A stretch of 51,522 bases of DNA from Bacteroidales bacterium UBA6377 (GCA_002438805.1 DJQV01000005.1:1-51522); one strand, 5' to 3'; counted from the first letter of the stretch, positions 29,676 to 40,078 are shown. Notes: generated by a model not told the origin, from the letters alone. Numbers and translations are program-made.

Positions 29676-29712
29676 AATGTCCGGGGAAAGTTCATTTCCC
29701 CGGACATTTTTC
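29676..29712 (+). terminator. Intrinsic terminator after the Fn3-like lipoprotein gene
   Basis: A perfect 14-bp stem AATGTCCGGGGAAA / TTTCCCCGGACATT (29676-29689 and 29695-29708) followed by T on the plus strand. It separates the gene from the convergent rhamnosidase gene. Confidence 0.88.
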
Positions 29713-29766
29713 GCTCAAGCCGGCAGGGCAAGCCATACCGGCAATACTCTTGGGTGACGTTCCGGA

Positions 29767-32661
29767 TTATTCCTGGGGGACATCGTCTATAGCCTTCTGA
29801 GGTGTCAGAGTGACAGGCCCGAGAAGGCCGGAATCCTCCACAGGCCACTTGGCGGCGGAGAAGAAGCCGTCCGGTCCTCTGCTGCCGACACGCGGAGAGA
29901 TGTTGGCATTATAGAAAATCTTCCATTTGATGCCGCTGCGGTCCATGTAGGAGATACGGTTCTCGCAGGAATTAGAAACCCTCACCACGAGTTCACCGCC
30001 ACGGGCAGCCTGCTCAGGGGTCAGTACCAGAGAATAAGGCTTCTTGAAGACAGTCCCGAGATACTCGCCGTCCAGCCACACCGCAGCGCTTTCGCGCACA
30101 TCACCGAGATCCAGAGCCCAGACAGCCGCAGATGAACTGTTGACAACGGGAAGCGTAACCCGGTATTCGGCGCTGCCGGAGAAGATCTCGTATGCCTTTC
30201 CATATTTCGTCCATGAGCCGAGAGTCTTGACCGTTCTGGAGACTGGAAGTTCAGGTCCGCCGAGAGTGAAACGTATGTGCCAAGGGCCAGTAACGGCCAC
30301 CGGCTCCCCTGCCGCCTCATAAAACTCATACTCATCACCGGTGTAAGTCCCGGCAAACGTCTCAAGAAGGTAAGACTCATCCGGGAGGATCTTCATCAGC
30401 ACCTCCTTGCGTCCTCCTTCAGCCTCGCGGACCCGCCCATAGCCGAACTTCTCCGTCATCGGATTGTATATGCCGACAGTGCCGCAGACAGCATCAAGAG
30501 GCACCCAGGCCTCCACTGTCCCGGATGTCGGATTCTTGACGAAATAGTACTTTCCCCCGTCATCCTTGACGCGGCTGATACATTGGAGACCAAGATCATA
30601 CATGGTCTCACGGGACACGCCGGCCATGTTGAGCATCGCGGACAGATCGGAAGAGAGGAGCACCTTCCCTTTCCCGCAGACAGCCTCGCTGACACCATCG
30701 TGCTCCACAAACTTGAGTTCCCCCTTAAGTTTCTCAAGACGGGCACGGCGCTCGTCAAGCCTATATAGGCCGGGCACGTCAGCAGGCAGAGCCTCTTCGA
30801 CAAGAACAACAGCCCCCTTGCGTGCAAGCGCGAGAAGCCTCTCGAACGTCTCGAGGATCATCTTGTCACACTTCGGTATCACGATGGTCTGATAGCTGTT
30901 GCCTCCCTTGGTGAGGAGCTTGCCCCCGGAGACGGAGACATTGTCCTGAAGCATCTTGTCGGTGATATAATCCCAGGTATATCCCTTGTCATAGAGGGCT
31001 GTGGCGGAAGCGCCTATCGCGCTCTGCACAGGAGTGTTCTGGTTCATGTGGTAGAGCATCGGCTCGCGCCCGCGCTCCGACTGGAGATCGGTGGCGTCGA
31101 AGAAAAGCAGGATGTCATTGTCCGGACGACCTGCCTGCAGGAAGGACTGGCAACGGGCCACATAGCGGTTGAACGCCCCGAAATCCGGCCAGAAACTGTT
31201 GGTCGGCTGGAAATGCACGGCGGCGTAGAACAGCCAACCCGGCCATGGGGCATCATTCGGAGACATGCATGTGCCATGGTAGAAAATATGGTTGACTCCG
31301 GAGAGCAGGTATGTGTCCACGGATGTCTTGACATCGCCGAGGGTGGAACGGAAATGGTCGTTGAGCCAGGTGGCCGATTCGGAAGAAGTCAGAGGCTTGT
31401 CAGTCACATGGGCAGCAGATGAGGCTGTCTTCATACCGATGATGCTGCGCCCTTCTGTCTCAGGCACATCGCTCACCGCGTAGACATCGAGGATATTGGC
31501 AGGAGAGCCGTGCGCCTGGTTGCGTATGCCCTTGCCCTGGGCGGCGGCCCAGTGCTGCCAGCGCATGGAATATGTCTCTATCAGAATCTCTCCGATGGTC
31601 TGGCGGTAATCGAATACCACCCTGTCACTTTTGTCTTTGTCAGGACTCAGGCCGAGAAGTTCCGGCATGTACTGCTTGAGGTCATAGCCGCGGCGCGCCT
31701 TGAACTCGCGAAAGAAATCCGCTGTCCAGTCCGAATTGCCCACGGCATCGTCAACCTCATAAGAATCATTGAAATAATAGCGTATGCCGCTCACGTCATA
31801 GCCTTTGAAAGCCTCGTCGAACTTCTTCAGATAACGGTCAATGGCATCTGCCGAGAAGTGGTCAATCACATCGCCCTCACCTCCGGGGCCTGCACGCTCG
31901 ACCATCTTGCCGTGCCAGCCGAGAAAGAGTTCGCACACGGTCCAGTCTCCTCCCTCCGGAGCCGTCCAGTCAAGAGTACCGTCCTCCGAAACCTTAGAAG
32001 TGAGATCCTCGTAGCGCCCGTCCGAACAGTTAGCCGTCACAGCGATTAGCGGAAGAGGAAGCGGGTAACGGACCTGCTCGAAAGCACGCTGCTGCAGGCT
32101 GTCGTTGGCGGCCACCGGATATTTCATGTCCTTGATGTCAACCTTGGTTCCGAGAGTGCGCACCATCGGTTTCTCGATATACTCCACCTTTTCCTGAAGG
32201 CGCTCCCCTCCTTTCAACTCAACGGTCTTGGAAGCCAGATAACGGCATGCGTAGTCCGGAGTCACCCAAGGCCCGCCGAACGGCCAGCCTGACGCGTTGG
32301 CAAGGTCGATCCCGAGGTCATGGGCCTCGGCGGCCTTCAGCGTGTACGAGAACAGATCCATCCAATCCTTGGAAAGGTAGTCGCGGTAGCTGTCTTCGTA
32401 GCCTTTGGCCCCATAGATGGTCGTCACCTCCATGCCGCCGAGTCCGGCCTTGGAATACTGCACCATCATGGTGTCGATGTCGGCCTCCCCCACTGCGCTC
32501 GCCGGCCACCACCAGCGCGTCCATGGCTTGTTCTGCCTTGTTATTTCAGGCCAGGAGAGTTCTCCGGTCTCCTGTTTCGCCTCGGGTACGCCTCCCCCCT
32601 GGGAGCACGCCGTGATGGCTGCGGCACAGGCGAGGGCCAGCAGCACCCTGGAACGGGTCAT
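29767..32661 (-). CDS. GH106-type alpha-L-rhamnosidase, lipoprotein
   Basis: 964 residues. GH106 enzymes remove L-rhamnose from polysaccharides such as rhamnogalacturonan. Family traits are PWTRWWWPASAVGEADI near the N-terminus, GLGGMEVTTIYG, LANASGWPFGGPWVTPDYA and VNHIFYHGTCMSPNDAPWPG. A C-terminal jelly-roll-like domain (WALDLGDVRESAAVWLDGEYLG) is also typical. The signal peptide ends in ITAC, a lipobox. I start at the ATG at 32661: the promoter at 32675-32704 puts the transcript start near 32669, so the ATG at 32670 is probably outside the mRNA. Exact substrate unknown. Confidence 0.88.
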   Translation of the reverse strand: MTRSRVLLALACAAAITACSQGGGVPEAKQETGELSWPEITRQNKPWTRWWWPASAVGEADIDTMMVQYSKAGLGGMEVTTIYGAKGYEDSYRDYLSKDWMDLFSYTLKAAEAHDLGIDLANASGWPFGGPWVTPDYACRYLASKTVELKGGERLQEKVEYIEKPMVRTLGTKVDIKDMKYPVAANDSLQQRAFEQVRYPLPLPLIAVTANCSDGRYEDLTSKVSEDGTLDWTAPEGGDWTVCELFLGWHGKMVERAGPGGEGDVIDHFSADAIDRYLKKFDEAFKGYDVSGIRYYFNDSYEVDDAVGNSDWTADFFREFKARRGYDLKQYMPELLGLSPDKDKSDRVVFDYRQTIGEILIETYSMRWQHWAAAQGKGIRNQAHGSPANILDVYAVSDVPETEGRSIIGMKTASSAAHVTDKPLTSSESATWLNDHFRSTLGDVKTSVDTYLLSGVNHIFYHGTCMSPNDAPWPGWLFYAAVHFQPTNSFWPDFGAFNRYVARCQSFLQAGRPDNDILLFFDATDLQSERGREPMLYHMNQNTPVQSAIGASATALYDKGYTWDYITDKMLQDNVSVSGGKLLTKGGNSYQTIVIPKCDKMILETFERLLALARKGAVVLVEEALPADVPGLYRLDERRARLEKLKGELKFVEHDGVSEAVCGKGKVLLSSDLSAMLNMAGVSRETMYDLGLQCISRVKDDGGKYYFVKNPTSGTVEAWVPLDAVCGTVGIYNPMTEKFGYGRVREAEGGRKEVLMKILPDESYLLETFAGTYTGDEYEFYEAAGEPVAVTGPWHIRFTLGGPELPVSRTVKTLGSWTKYGKAYEIFSGSAEYRVTLPVVNSSSAAVWALDLGDVRESAAVWLDGEYLGTVFKKPYSLVLTPEQAARGGELVVRVSNSCENRISYMDRSGIKWKIFYNANISPRVGSRGPDGFFSAAKWPVEDSGLLGPVTLTPQKAIDDVPQE

Positions 32662-32674
32662 TGTGTTCATTTAG

Positions 32675-32704
32675 CCAATTTAGCAATAAAATGTCAAGCG
32701 GCAA
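32675..32704 (-). promoter_or_regulatory. Promoter of the GH106 gene
   Basis: Minus strand: TTG (32702-32704), 19 bases, TAAATTGG (32675-32682), one base off the -7 consensus. The transcript would start only a few bases before the gene. Confidence 0.6.
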
Positions 32705-32750
32705 AAAATAAATGTAACGCCGACATGCAGCCGTATCCGGACAGAATGCA

Positions 32751-32758
32751 TAGTTTTG
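32751..32758 (+). promoter_or_regulatory. Candidate -7 box of the esterase gene
   Basis: TAGTTTTG, 25 bases before the esterase ATG; no clear -33 element at the expected distance. Confidence 0.4.
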
Positions 32759-32783
32759 CCGGAAATCACAAACAACACTGAAA

Positions 32784-33881
32784 ATGAAAAAGACACTTAT
32801 CACCCTCGCTTCGCTCGGTCTGCTGTCCGTATGCGCCACAGCCCAGATCAAAGAAGACTTCAAGCCGTCTGAACTCAACCAGCCGGGACAGGAATATCCG
32901 ATGGTCAACTCCCAGGGCTACGCCCGCTTCAGGGTCAAGGCACCGCAGGCGCAGTCCGTGGTAGTGAGCCTCGGCCTCGGCGGCCAGGGCGGCACCGCGC
33001 TGACAAAAGGCGAGGACGGATTCTGGACAGGCACCACGGCCGGCCCGATGGACGAAGGCTTCCACTACTATCACCTCACCATAGACGGAGGTGTATTCAA
33101 CGACCCGGGAACCCTCAATTTCTACGGCTCCACCCGCTGGGAGAGCGGAATCGAGATTCCGGCCGCCGACCGCGACTTCTACGCGCTCAAAAACGTCCCT
33201 CACGGCAACGTGCAGCAGATTCTCTTCTACTCAAAGAGCACTGACAGCGTGCGCCGCGCATTCGTCTACACCCCGCCATGCTATGAGCAGGGCAAGGAAG
33301 ACTACCCGGTGCTCTATCTCCAGCACGGCTGGGGCGAGGATGAGACAGCCTGGTCAAATCAGGGCCACGCCAACCTCATAATGGACAACCTCATCGCCGA
33401 GGGTAAGATCAAGCCGTTCATCATCGTAATGACATACGGAATGACAAATGAGGCCGTGTTCGGGCAGATCCACAAATTCGACTACACCAAGTTTCAGACC
33501 GTGCTCGTGGATGAACTCGTCCCTTACGTGGACTCCCACTTCCGCACCAAGACGGACAAGGCCAACAGGGCCATGGCAGGTCTCTCCATGGGCGGCATGG
33601 AGACCAAGGTCATCACCCTAGCACGTCCGGAAATGTTCTCCCGCTACGCTCTTCTCAGCGGAGGGACCTACTCTCCTGCCGACATCAAGGACAAGAGTCA
33701 GGTTGACCTGATATTCATGAGCTGCGGCAGCAAGGAGAATCCTGACAGAGTCCTCAAGGCGGCAAAAGAGATGAAGGCCGCAGGCTTCAACGCCGTGGGA
33801 TATGTCTCAGAAGGCACGGCGCACGAGTTCCTCACCTGGAGACGCAGCCTCTACCAGCTCGCTCCGCTCCTCTGGAAATAA
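32784..33881 (+). CDS. Secreted CE1-like esterase with N-terminal E-set/CBM48-like domain
   Basis: 365 residues. Signal peptide cut probably after ATA (20). Residues about 45-125 look like an E-set/CBM48-type domain (YARFRVKAPQAQSVVVSLG). The esterase-D/feruloyl esterase fold follows, with YPVLYLQHGWGEDETAW, nucleophile Ser268 in AGLSMGGME and catalytic His347 in GTAHEFLTWRRSL. Such enzymes release acyl groups (for example ferulate or acetate) from plant polysaccharides. Divergent from the rhamnosidase, so the pair may work on the same pectin- or xylan-like glycan; that link is inference. Confidence 0.88.
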   Translation: MKKTLITLASLGLLSVCATAQIKEDFKPSELNQPGQEYPMVNSQGYARFRVKAPQAQSVVVSLGLGGQGGTALTKGEDGFWTGTTAGPMDEGFHYYHLTIDGGVFNDPGTLNFYGSTRWESGIEIPAADRDFYALKNVPHGNVQQILFYSKSTDSVRRAFVYTPPCYEQGKEDYPVLYLQHGWGEDETAWSNQGHANLIMDNLIAEGKIKPFIIVMTYGMTNEAVFGQIHKFDYTKFQTVLVDELVPYVDSHFRTKTDKANRAMAGLSMGGMETKVITLARPEMFSRYALLSGGTYSPADIKDKSQVDLIFMSCGSKENPDRVLKAAKEMKAAGFNAVGYVSEGTAHEFLTWRRSLYQLAPLLWK

Positions 33882-33894
33882 ATTGCATCACAGC

Positions 33895-33925
33895 AAGGCG
33901 GCCCCTCAAGGCCGCCTTTTCTTTG
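33895..33925 (+). terminator. Intrinsic terminator of the esterase gene, overlapping the end of the RND gene
   Basis: Stem AAGGCGGCC / GGCCGCCTT (33895-33903 and 33910-33918), then TTTTC. The stop codon of the convergent RND pump gene lies in the loop, so the hairpin is partly coding on the other strand. Confidence 0.8.
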
Positions 33926-36900
33926 CCGCATGCGGCGCGCGCCACAGGAAAGCCGGGAGGAAGAACAGAAGGGCCAGTACGGAGAAGAGCAGCCCCGAGA
34001 TTGTCCCGACAGCAAAAGCGAACCAGAACACTTCTGAAGGCCCATCGAAAAGGAACGGTACCAGCCCGAGAACCGTAGAAATGATGGTCAGGCTGATGGG
34101 CCAGATTTTCTTGTCAAAAGCACGCACGTATGCCCTGACGCTCTTCTGCCCACCATCGCGCAACCAGGTTGAAACGAGATAGATACCGGAATTGACGGTG
34201 ATTCCGCAGAGCATCACGAAAGCCGCGAACCCGCCCTTGTCAAAAGTGAAGTCAGTCAGTCCGAACGCAAGGAACAATCCGATGAACGACACCGGTATCA
34301 GGAAGATGATGGCAAGCGGATAACGAAGGGAATTGAAATGTATCGCGCAGAGAACAAATATTATGAGGATGACCAGCAATATCAGCCCGGCATATTTCTC
34401 CTGACTTTCATAGAACAGTCCGCGCCCTCTCTCGTCAGAAGCCTTGAAACCTACAGGCAGCACCTCGACATTCATGTGGTCCACCGCAGCTTCTATGGCC
34501 TTCCGGGCCAGCTGATAGGAGCCTATAAAGTTGAAACACACCGAGATGGCATAGGCCTGGTTTTCTTTGCGAATAGGCAGGCCAGACTTTTCCTTTACGA
34601 TGCTCCCGACCTCCGAAAGCTTGATCCTCCCCTCTTTTCCCACCTCCACAGGCATATTGTCCACATGCCAGATATCGAAAGACTCCCCGGTGGAGGAGAC
34701 CAGCCGGACGTTGGCATATTCTCCGTCTACCGGAAGCCTCGCTATCACAGCATCGAACAGAGGAGAATATAGCGCAGCATGATACTCGTTCGGGCTGATG
34801 CCCAAAGCGCCCAGCGCCTCGAAATCATATTTTATATTGAATTCCGTCTTGGGGCGGTCTCCATAGCCGCTGCCCCAGATTTCCGGAGCGGAGACACGGC
34901 GGTTTTCCGAGAGGTAAGCCAGAAGAGCCTCTCCATATTGCAGCAGGCGGTCATAATTGTAGCCGGTGAGAAGGATCGAATAGGACTTGTAGTCCGTGAC
35001 GATATTGTTGTTGAAGTAACTGTCATCTATGCCGGACACGGACCAGTTTGCCCCTCCGAAATTGGCAGCCATGGAGATCACGTCCGCCTTGATGCGCGAC
35101 GGCAGCCATGTGCCCTCATATTCGGGCTTGAAATTGACTGTGATCACCCCGCTGCTGTAGGAAGTCACCCGAGTCTCGAAAACCTCGATCTCGTCAAAAT
35201 GGGCGAGGTAATTCTCCATGCTGCGCATCACCTCGTTGAGCTGCTGGACACTGCACCCCTCGGGCATCCCGGCCCTGATGGTAAGCGAAGGGCGCACCGG
35301 CTCGCGGTAGAAATCCGAACGGGACATCGCCTCATTGAACAGGGCAAATGAAGTCCCGAGCACCTTGTCCACGGCAGCCTTGTTGTCGGCATACGGCCGC
35401 CATCCCACAATCTTGTTGAGCGCCTTCTCATAAGGCTTGAGCGGCGCTACGCGTTCATCCCCGAATTTGGACGGGAGCAGGCAAGTCGGGATTCCGAACG
35501 AAAGCACCAGTACCACAATCAACACCCAGCGATGCCCCTGCGCCCAAGTTATATATTTGGAATACAAGCCGTTCCACCTCACCACACGCCTGAGGGAACG
35601 TACCTTGCCGGAAGATAGGCGCACCGGGAAATAATCAAGAAGCGCAGGCACGAAAAGGCTCGACACTGCAAGGGACACGGCCAGGTTGATCACTATCACA
35701 AGCATGAAATCCGTCAGGTTGGCCTTCTCCGAATCCGGGAGAAGCAGAACCACGAGCAAGGTCGCCACCGTCGTGGCCACAGCGCAGAGGAGTTCCGGGA
35801 ACACTTTTCTGTCACGGCAACGCGAGTAGTGGTCAATCATCAGGATGCTGTTGTCTATGATGATGCCGAGCGACACGGTGATGCCGGCAAGGGTGTAGAT
35901 ATGGATATGCAGGCCGCAGAAATAATAAAGCGCCACGGACACCAGCAAGTTGACGGCAAGTGTAATGGCAACTACCACCATATACCTCCAGGACCGGTTG
36001 ACCGCAAACGCGAAGAGCAGCAAGATCAGAAGGCAGAGGATGGTCCGGAAGAAGATCTTGTCAAGCTCTGCCGAAATATATTCCGAATAATCATAGCTCA
36101 CTGAAATCCCTATCTCCTCCGGTATGGCAGGCCGCAGTTGCTCAAGCCTCTCCTTGACAGCGGCGACACAGCTGATGATATTGGCATCGGGAGAGACCTC
36201 AACGGTAAGGTTCAGCACATTGAGGCCATTGATTCTGTAATATGATGAAGGCTGTGCCTCCTGATAGCGGAAAGACGCGATGTCCCCGAGATGGACCATC
36301 CGCCCGCTGCGCAACGCCACCGGAACAGAAGCCATGTCGGATGATGAACCGCTCCGCAGACGTACCCCATAAGTCATGCCGCCACTTTTCGAGAGCCCCA
36401 CAAGTTCATCAGCGTAATAATCAGAAAAAGCGCGCCTTATGTCAGAAGCAGCAATGCCGAGAGTCCGGCATAGATCCGAATCGAAAGTGACCACCCACTC
36501 AAACGGTGTCTGCCCATAAAAGCCCACGGAACTCACCCCGTCGATAATGGAGATGGGATGAAGCAGATGTTCCTCGACAAAAGAAGCTATCTCCTTGGAC
36601 GGCAATGGGCTGCGCACATTGAAAACGATCGCCGTCTGCGCTTTCTCGCCTCTGGAGTTCAGAGATATAGACGGGTATGAGCAAGCGTCCGGCAGCGAAG
36701 AATAGACATTGCGCACCCGTGATGCCACCTCGAAGCGGACAGCCTCCAAATCGGATTTTTTCCCGAAAGACAAGGTTACACGCCCGCTCCCGTCGGAAGA
36801 CAGGGACTGCACCCCCGTGCAGGAACGGATTCCGGACAACACCCCCTCCAGACGGGAAGTGACCTCAGCCTCCACGATACGCGAAGAGGCGCCTGGATAG

Positions 36901-37043
36901 CTGTACCGCACGGTGATGGAAGAATCAGTGACCGACGGGGCATACTGCACTTTCAGCATCGAGAAGCAGGCCATGCCGACCACCGCGACGACCGCCATCA
37001 TCAGCAGCACCGAAAAAGAAGATATGCCCTTCCTGCCGGCCAT
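33906..37043 (-). CDS. RND efflux transporter, second pump subunit
   Basis: About 1045 residues. An inner-membrane proton-driven pump of the AcrB/HAE1-like group. Twelve membrane segments in the usual 1+5+1+5 layout are recognisable. TM4 has GIIIDNSILMIDHY, keeping one of the two relay aspartates. The protein diverges from its neighbour and lacks the classic N-terminal RPV motif (SSFSVLLMMAVV instead). I prefer the ATG at 37043, 2 bases after the previous stop; a GTG at 37049 overlapping that stop is the alternative. It is the last gene of the tolC-adaptor-pump-pump operon. Confidence 0.9.
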   Translation of the reverse strand: MAGRKGISSFSVLLMMAVVAVVGMACFSMLKVQYAPSVTDSSITVRYSYPGASSRIVEAEVTSRLEGVLSGIRSCTGVQSLSSDGSGRVTLSFGKKSDLEAVRFEVASRVRNVYSSLPDACSYPSISLNSRGEKAQTAIVFNVRSPLPSKEIASFVEEHLLHPISIIDGVSSVGFYGQTPFEWVVTFDSDLCRTLGIAASDIRRAFSDYYADELVGLSKSGGMTYGVRLRSGSSSDMASVPVALRSGRMVHLGDIASFRYQEAQPSSYYRINGLNVLNLTVEVSPDANIISCVAAVKERLEQLRPAIPEEIGISVSYDYSEYISAELDKIFFRTILCLLILLLFAFAVNRSWRYMVVVAITLAVNLLVSVALYYFCGLHIHIYTLAGITVSLGIIIDNSILMIDHYSRCRDRKVFPELLCAVATTVATLLVVLLLPDSEKANLTDFMLVIVINLAVSLAVSSLFVPALLDYFPVRLSSGKVRSLRRVVRWNGLYSKYITWAQGHRWVLIVVLVLSFGIPTCLLPSKFGDERVAPLKPYEKALNKIVGWRPYADNKAAVDKVLGTSFALFNEAMSRSDFYREPVRPSLTIRAGMPEGCSVQQLNEVMRSMENYLAHFDEIEVFETRVTSYSSGVITVNFKPEYEGTWLPSRIKADVISMAANFGGANWSVSGIDDSYFNNNIVTDYKSYSILLTGYNYDRLLQYGEALLAYLSENRRVSAPEIWGSGYGDRPKTEFNIKYDFEALGALGISPNEYHAALYSPLFDAVIARLPVDGEYANVRLVSSTGESFDIWHVDNMPVEVGKEGRIKLSEVGSIVKEKSGLPIRKENQAYAISVCFNFIGSYQLARKAIEAAVDHMNVEVLPVGFKASDERGRGLFYESQEKYAGLILLVILIIFVLCAIHFNSLRYPLAIIFLIPVSFIGLFLAFGLTDFTFDKGGFAAFVMLCGITVNSGIYLVSTWLRDGGQKSVRAYVRAFDKKIWPISLTIISTVLGLVPFLFDGPSEVFWFAFAVGTISGLLFSVLALLFFLPAFLWRAPHAAKKRRP

Positions 37044-37045
37044 GC

Positions 37046-40000
37046 TCACCGCTTTTTATGGTTATATACTGCCGAATACAAGGCCGGCAGGAAGAAAAGG
37101 CTTATCACCGTGCCGACAGTCATCCCGACCACTATCACAATCGCCATAGGATACTGGAGATCCGAGCCCATATTGCCCCGAGAGAGGAAAGGCACTACGG
37201 AGAACACCGTGGTGATTGAAGTCATGATTATGGCCTTTATGCGTCTGTGGCCGGCCTCGTGCACAGCAGCATCGACCTCCATTCCCCCGCGCACCAGCCT
37301 GTTGATGGTATCCACTTTCAGAATCGAGTCGTTGATCACGATACCGGTTATGACTACCAGTCCGATAAGCGACATGATGTTGATGCTGACCCCGGCCGCC
37401 CAAAGGAAAAGCAGCGAGAAAGCAACATCGATCACAATCTCGGAGAGGATGATAAGCGGCTGGACGAGAGACTCGAACTGCGAGGCCAGAATAAGAAAAA
37501 GAAGCGCCAGCGCCACGAACATCACCATAGCCATCTGACGCATCATCTCACGGTTGGAGAAATACGCCCCTCCGAAAGAGACATCGAAACGCGGGTCACT
37601 TCTCACCACAGCGCCGATCGACTCCATCGCAGGACGCACCCGAGAAGAAGGCATGTCAAGCTCCAACGGATAATAATTGCCCTCATCACCGGAGATCAAC
37701 GTCTTGAATGTCTGCTCGTATGTCTGCCTCATCAAGGCTTCAAGAGGTATTTCCGCCCCTTCTTTGGTCGTGACTGTCGCGGAAAGCACATCCTTCATGC
37801 CCTGGACATCAGTACCGAGCACCACCGGGACGGAACGGTTGCCCCTGATAATCTCAAAGACGGTGTTGCCGTTGAGAGAATTGCGCAGCACCTCCACAAG
37901 ATCCGAGAAACTCACTCCATACAGCCGCATCCTCTCCGGATCCGAGATATAGAGAACATCCTCCTTGAGCGGAACCGGAGGAATCCCTATGCCGGGCAAG
38001 GCAGCCTTAAGTTCGGAGAGCATCTCCTGCAGATTCACGACCTGAAGCCCGTCATCCCCTGTGGGGCGCAGACGCACCAGAAGCTGCGCTTCCCTCTCCG
38101 AGAACACGAGATCGAATATGTTGCCGGAAGCGGAAAAGCTGCTGAGTGCAGCGGGATAGCGTCCGCGCAGATATTCCGAGACCCTGGCCTTGACCCTTTC
38201 CAGAGAAGAGGCGTCACGGCACTTGAAATAAACGGAAGCCTCACTCATGGACTGGTCTCCGCTGTGGCTGAGCACGAACTGCTGCACCCCGACCATAGCC
38301 GAAGTCTGCTCACATTCCCCCAGAACGGCATTTTCAAGTTCCAGAACACATGAGCGGTTCTGCTCGACAGAGATATGTTCGTTCCAATCCAGATTGAGTA
38401 TCGCATCCGTATACGTGATATCTGGAATTTTCTGCCTCGGCATATAAGCAAGGCATACAGCGGCAATCACTATGCAGAAGAGAGGCAACGCCCAGCAGAC
38501 AAGATACTTGTGAGACAAGAACCAGTTCACGCCGGCATCATAGATCCGCATCCCGCCGCGCAGCTGGATTTTGGAGAGGAACTTATTGGACCTGAATGCC
38601 GGCAGACGGCGGTAGAGCGCCCAATAGTAGACTGGAATCACCGTGACCGTCACCAGCCAGGAAACAAGCAGCACCACGGACAAGGATATTGCCTGGTCAT
38701 AGAAAAGTTCACCTGCCAGCCCGTTGAGAAACACGAGAGGAATGAATACAGCGCAGGTGGTCAGGACGGAACTCAACATCGCTCCAGCCACTTCCCCGGT
38801 GCCTTTCACCACCGCCGTCCGCAAATCGTCTCCCCTCTGCCACCGTCCGGTGATATTGTCCGTAAGCACTATGGTATTGTCCACCATCATCCCCACCCCG
38901 AGCAGCAGTCCGGCAAGAGAGATGATGTTGATAGACAGCCCGATAAGATAAAAGATAAAAAACGACACCAGCAGCGACAGCGGAATCGTCAGCGACACCA
39001 GCAGCGGCGAGCGGAAATCTTTCATGAAAAGGAAGATCACCAGACAAACCAGGACAAGCGCCACGACGATATTCATCAGCAGATTGTTGATGGAATACTG
39101 GAGGAGTTCTGTCTGGTCTCTGGAAAGAGTGAACTCAAGCTGAGGATAATCGCGTGCAAAGACCTCCAGCTGCCCGTCTATGCTACGTTTCAAGTCAGCC
39201 ATACGGGCCTCGCTCTGCTTTATCACCGCCAGCACCACAGCATCCTTGCCGTCAGAGAGATAAAGCCCGGACATCGGGGCGGTGCGCTCCTCGACCCTCG
39301 CGACATCCTTTATCTGGAAGAGGCGTTCGCCGACCTTGAAATAAACATTCCCTATCTCCTCTTTCGAGCCGGCAAAGGAGCGGAACTTGACATTGTAGTG
39401 ATATTCCCCGTCGCGTATGGTGAGATTGGAGAGAGACACATTCGCCGAGGATATGAAAGTCTCGAATTCCTGAAGAGTAAGACCGAGCCGCGTCAACGCC
39501 TGCTCATCAGGCACGACAAGAATCTCCCTGTCCGCATTGCCGCTGATGTCGACCATCGCGACCTGGGGAAGCTGCTCTATCCTCTTGCTGACCACATCCT
39601 CGACAAACTCGCTCATCCCGAGAAAATCATCTCCACCCGAGCCACGCATCGTCACATTGATATAGAAAGCGGGAATGTCGGTGGCACTGGCCTTGAAGAC
39701 TTTTGGGCGCTCCATTTTTGGAAGAGATGACATCGCCCTGTCTATCTTCTCATTGACCTCGATGTAGAAGTAATCTATATCCTGTCCCTCCTCGAAAGTC
39801 AATGTCATCGTGGCAGTACCGTCCTTAGACTCGGAGCGGATATCCTTCAGATGGCCTATCTGCACCAGCGACTGCCTCAAAGGCTTGACGACGGCATCAT
39901 CAAGCTCTCCGGCAGACTTGTCCGGAGCTGTGACCTGCACCGTCACATACGGAATATCCACATCCGGTATCAAAGACACAGGAAGATTCCGGATGCCGAT

Positions 40001-40072
40001 GATGCCGAGCACGACGAAGACCAGCACAATCATCGAGACGGAGACCGGGCGGTCGAGGAGTCTGTTGAGCAT
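37046..40072 (-). CDS. RND efflux transporter, first pump subunit
   Basis: 1008 residues. It starts with the family-typical LNRLLDRPVSVSMIVLV and NLPVSLIPDVDIPYVTV. TM4 carries GVGMMVDNTIVLTDNI with a single relay Asp, and TM10-12 include VVITGIVINDSILKVDTINR. With the adaptor and TolC it should expel drugs, bile salts or other small molecules across both membranes. Two different pump genes in tandem are reminiscent of MdtB-MdtC, which form a mixed trimer; whether that happens here is inference. It begins 6 bases after the adaptor gene stop. Confidence 0.93.
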   Translation of the reverse strand: MLNRLLDRPVSVSMIVLVFVVLGIIGIRNLPVSLIPDVDIPYVTVQVTAPDKSAGELDDAVVKPLRQSLVQIGHLKDIRSESKDGTATMTLTFEEGQDIDYFYIEVNEKIDRAMSSLPKMERPKVFKASATDIPAFYINVTMRGSGGDDFLGMSEFVEDVVSKRIEQLPQVAMVDISGNADREILVVPDEQALTRLGLTLQEFETFISSANVSLSNLTIRDGEYHYNVKFRSFAGSKEEIGNVYFKVGERLFQIKDVARVEERTAPMSGLYLSDGKDAVVLAVIKQSEARMADLKRSIDGQLEVFARDYPQLEFTLSRDQTELLQYSINNLLMNIVVALVLVCLVIFLFMKDFRSPLLVSLTIPLSLLVSFFIFYLIGLSINIISLAGLLLGVGMMVDNTIVLTDNITGRWQRGDDLRTAVVKGTGEVAGAMLSSVLTTCAVFIPLVFLNGLAGELFYDQAISLSVVLLVSWLVTVTVIPVYYWALYRRLPAFRSNKFLSKIQLRGGMRIYDAGVNWFLSHKYLVCWALPLFCIVIAAVCLAYMPRQKIPDITYTDAILNLDWNEHISVEQNRSCVLELENAVLGECEQTSAMVGVQQFVLSHSGDQSMSEASVYFKCRDASSLERVKARVSEYLRGRYPAALSSFSASGNIFDLVFSEREAQLLVRLRPTGDDGLQVVNLQEMLSELKAALPGIGIPPVPLKEDVLYISDPERMRLYGVSFSDLVEVLRNSLNGNTVFEIIRGNRSVPVVLGTDVQGMKDVLSATVTTKEGAEIPLEALMRQTYEQTFKTLISGDEGNYYPLELDMPSSRVRPAMESIGAVVRSDPRFDVSFGGAYFSNREMMRQMAMVMFVALALLFLILASQFESLVQPLIILSEIVIDVAFSLLFLWAAGVSINIMSLIGLVVITGIVINDSILKVDTINRLVRGGMEVDAAVHEAGHRRIKAIIMTSITTVFSVVPFLSRGNMGSDLQYPMAIVIVVGMTVGTVISLFFLPALYSAVYNHKKR

Positions 40073-40078
40073 AGGCGG

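Noticed and set aside
37247..39730. Long plus-strand open frames (about 370 and 450 codons) opposite the first RND pump gene
   Set aside because: They mirror the codon pattern of a well-supported pump gene, are rich in His/Arg/Gln in the way of antisense frames, and show no family motif.
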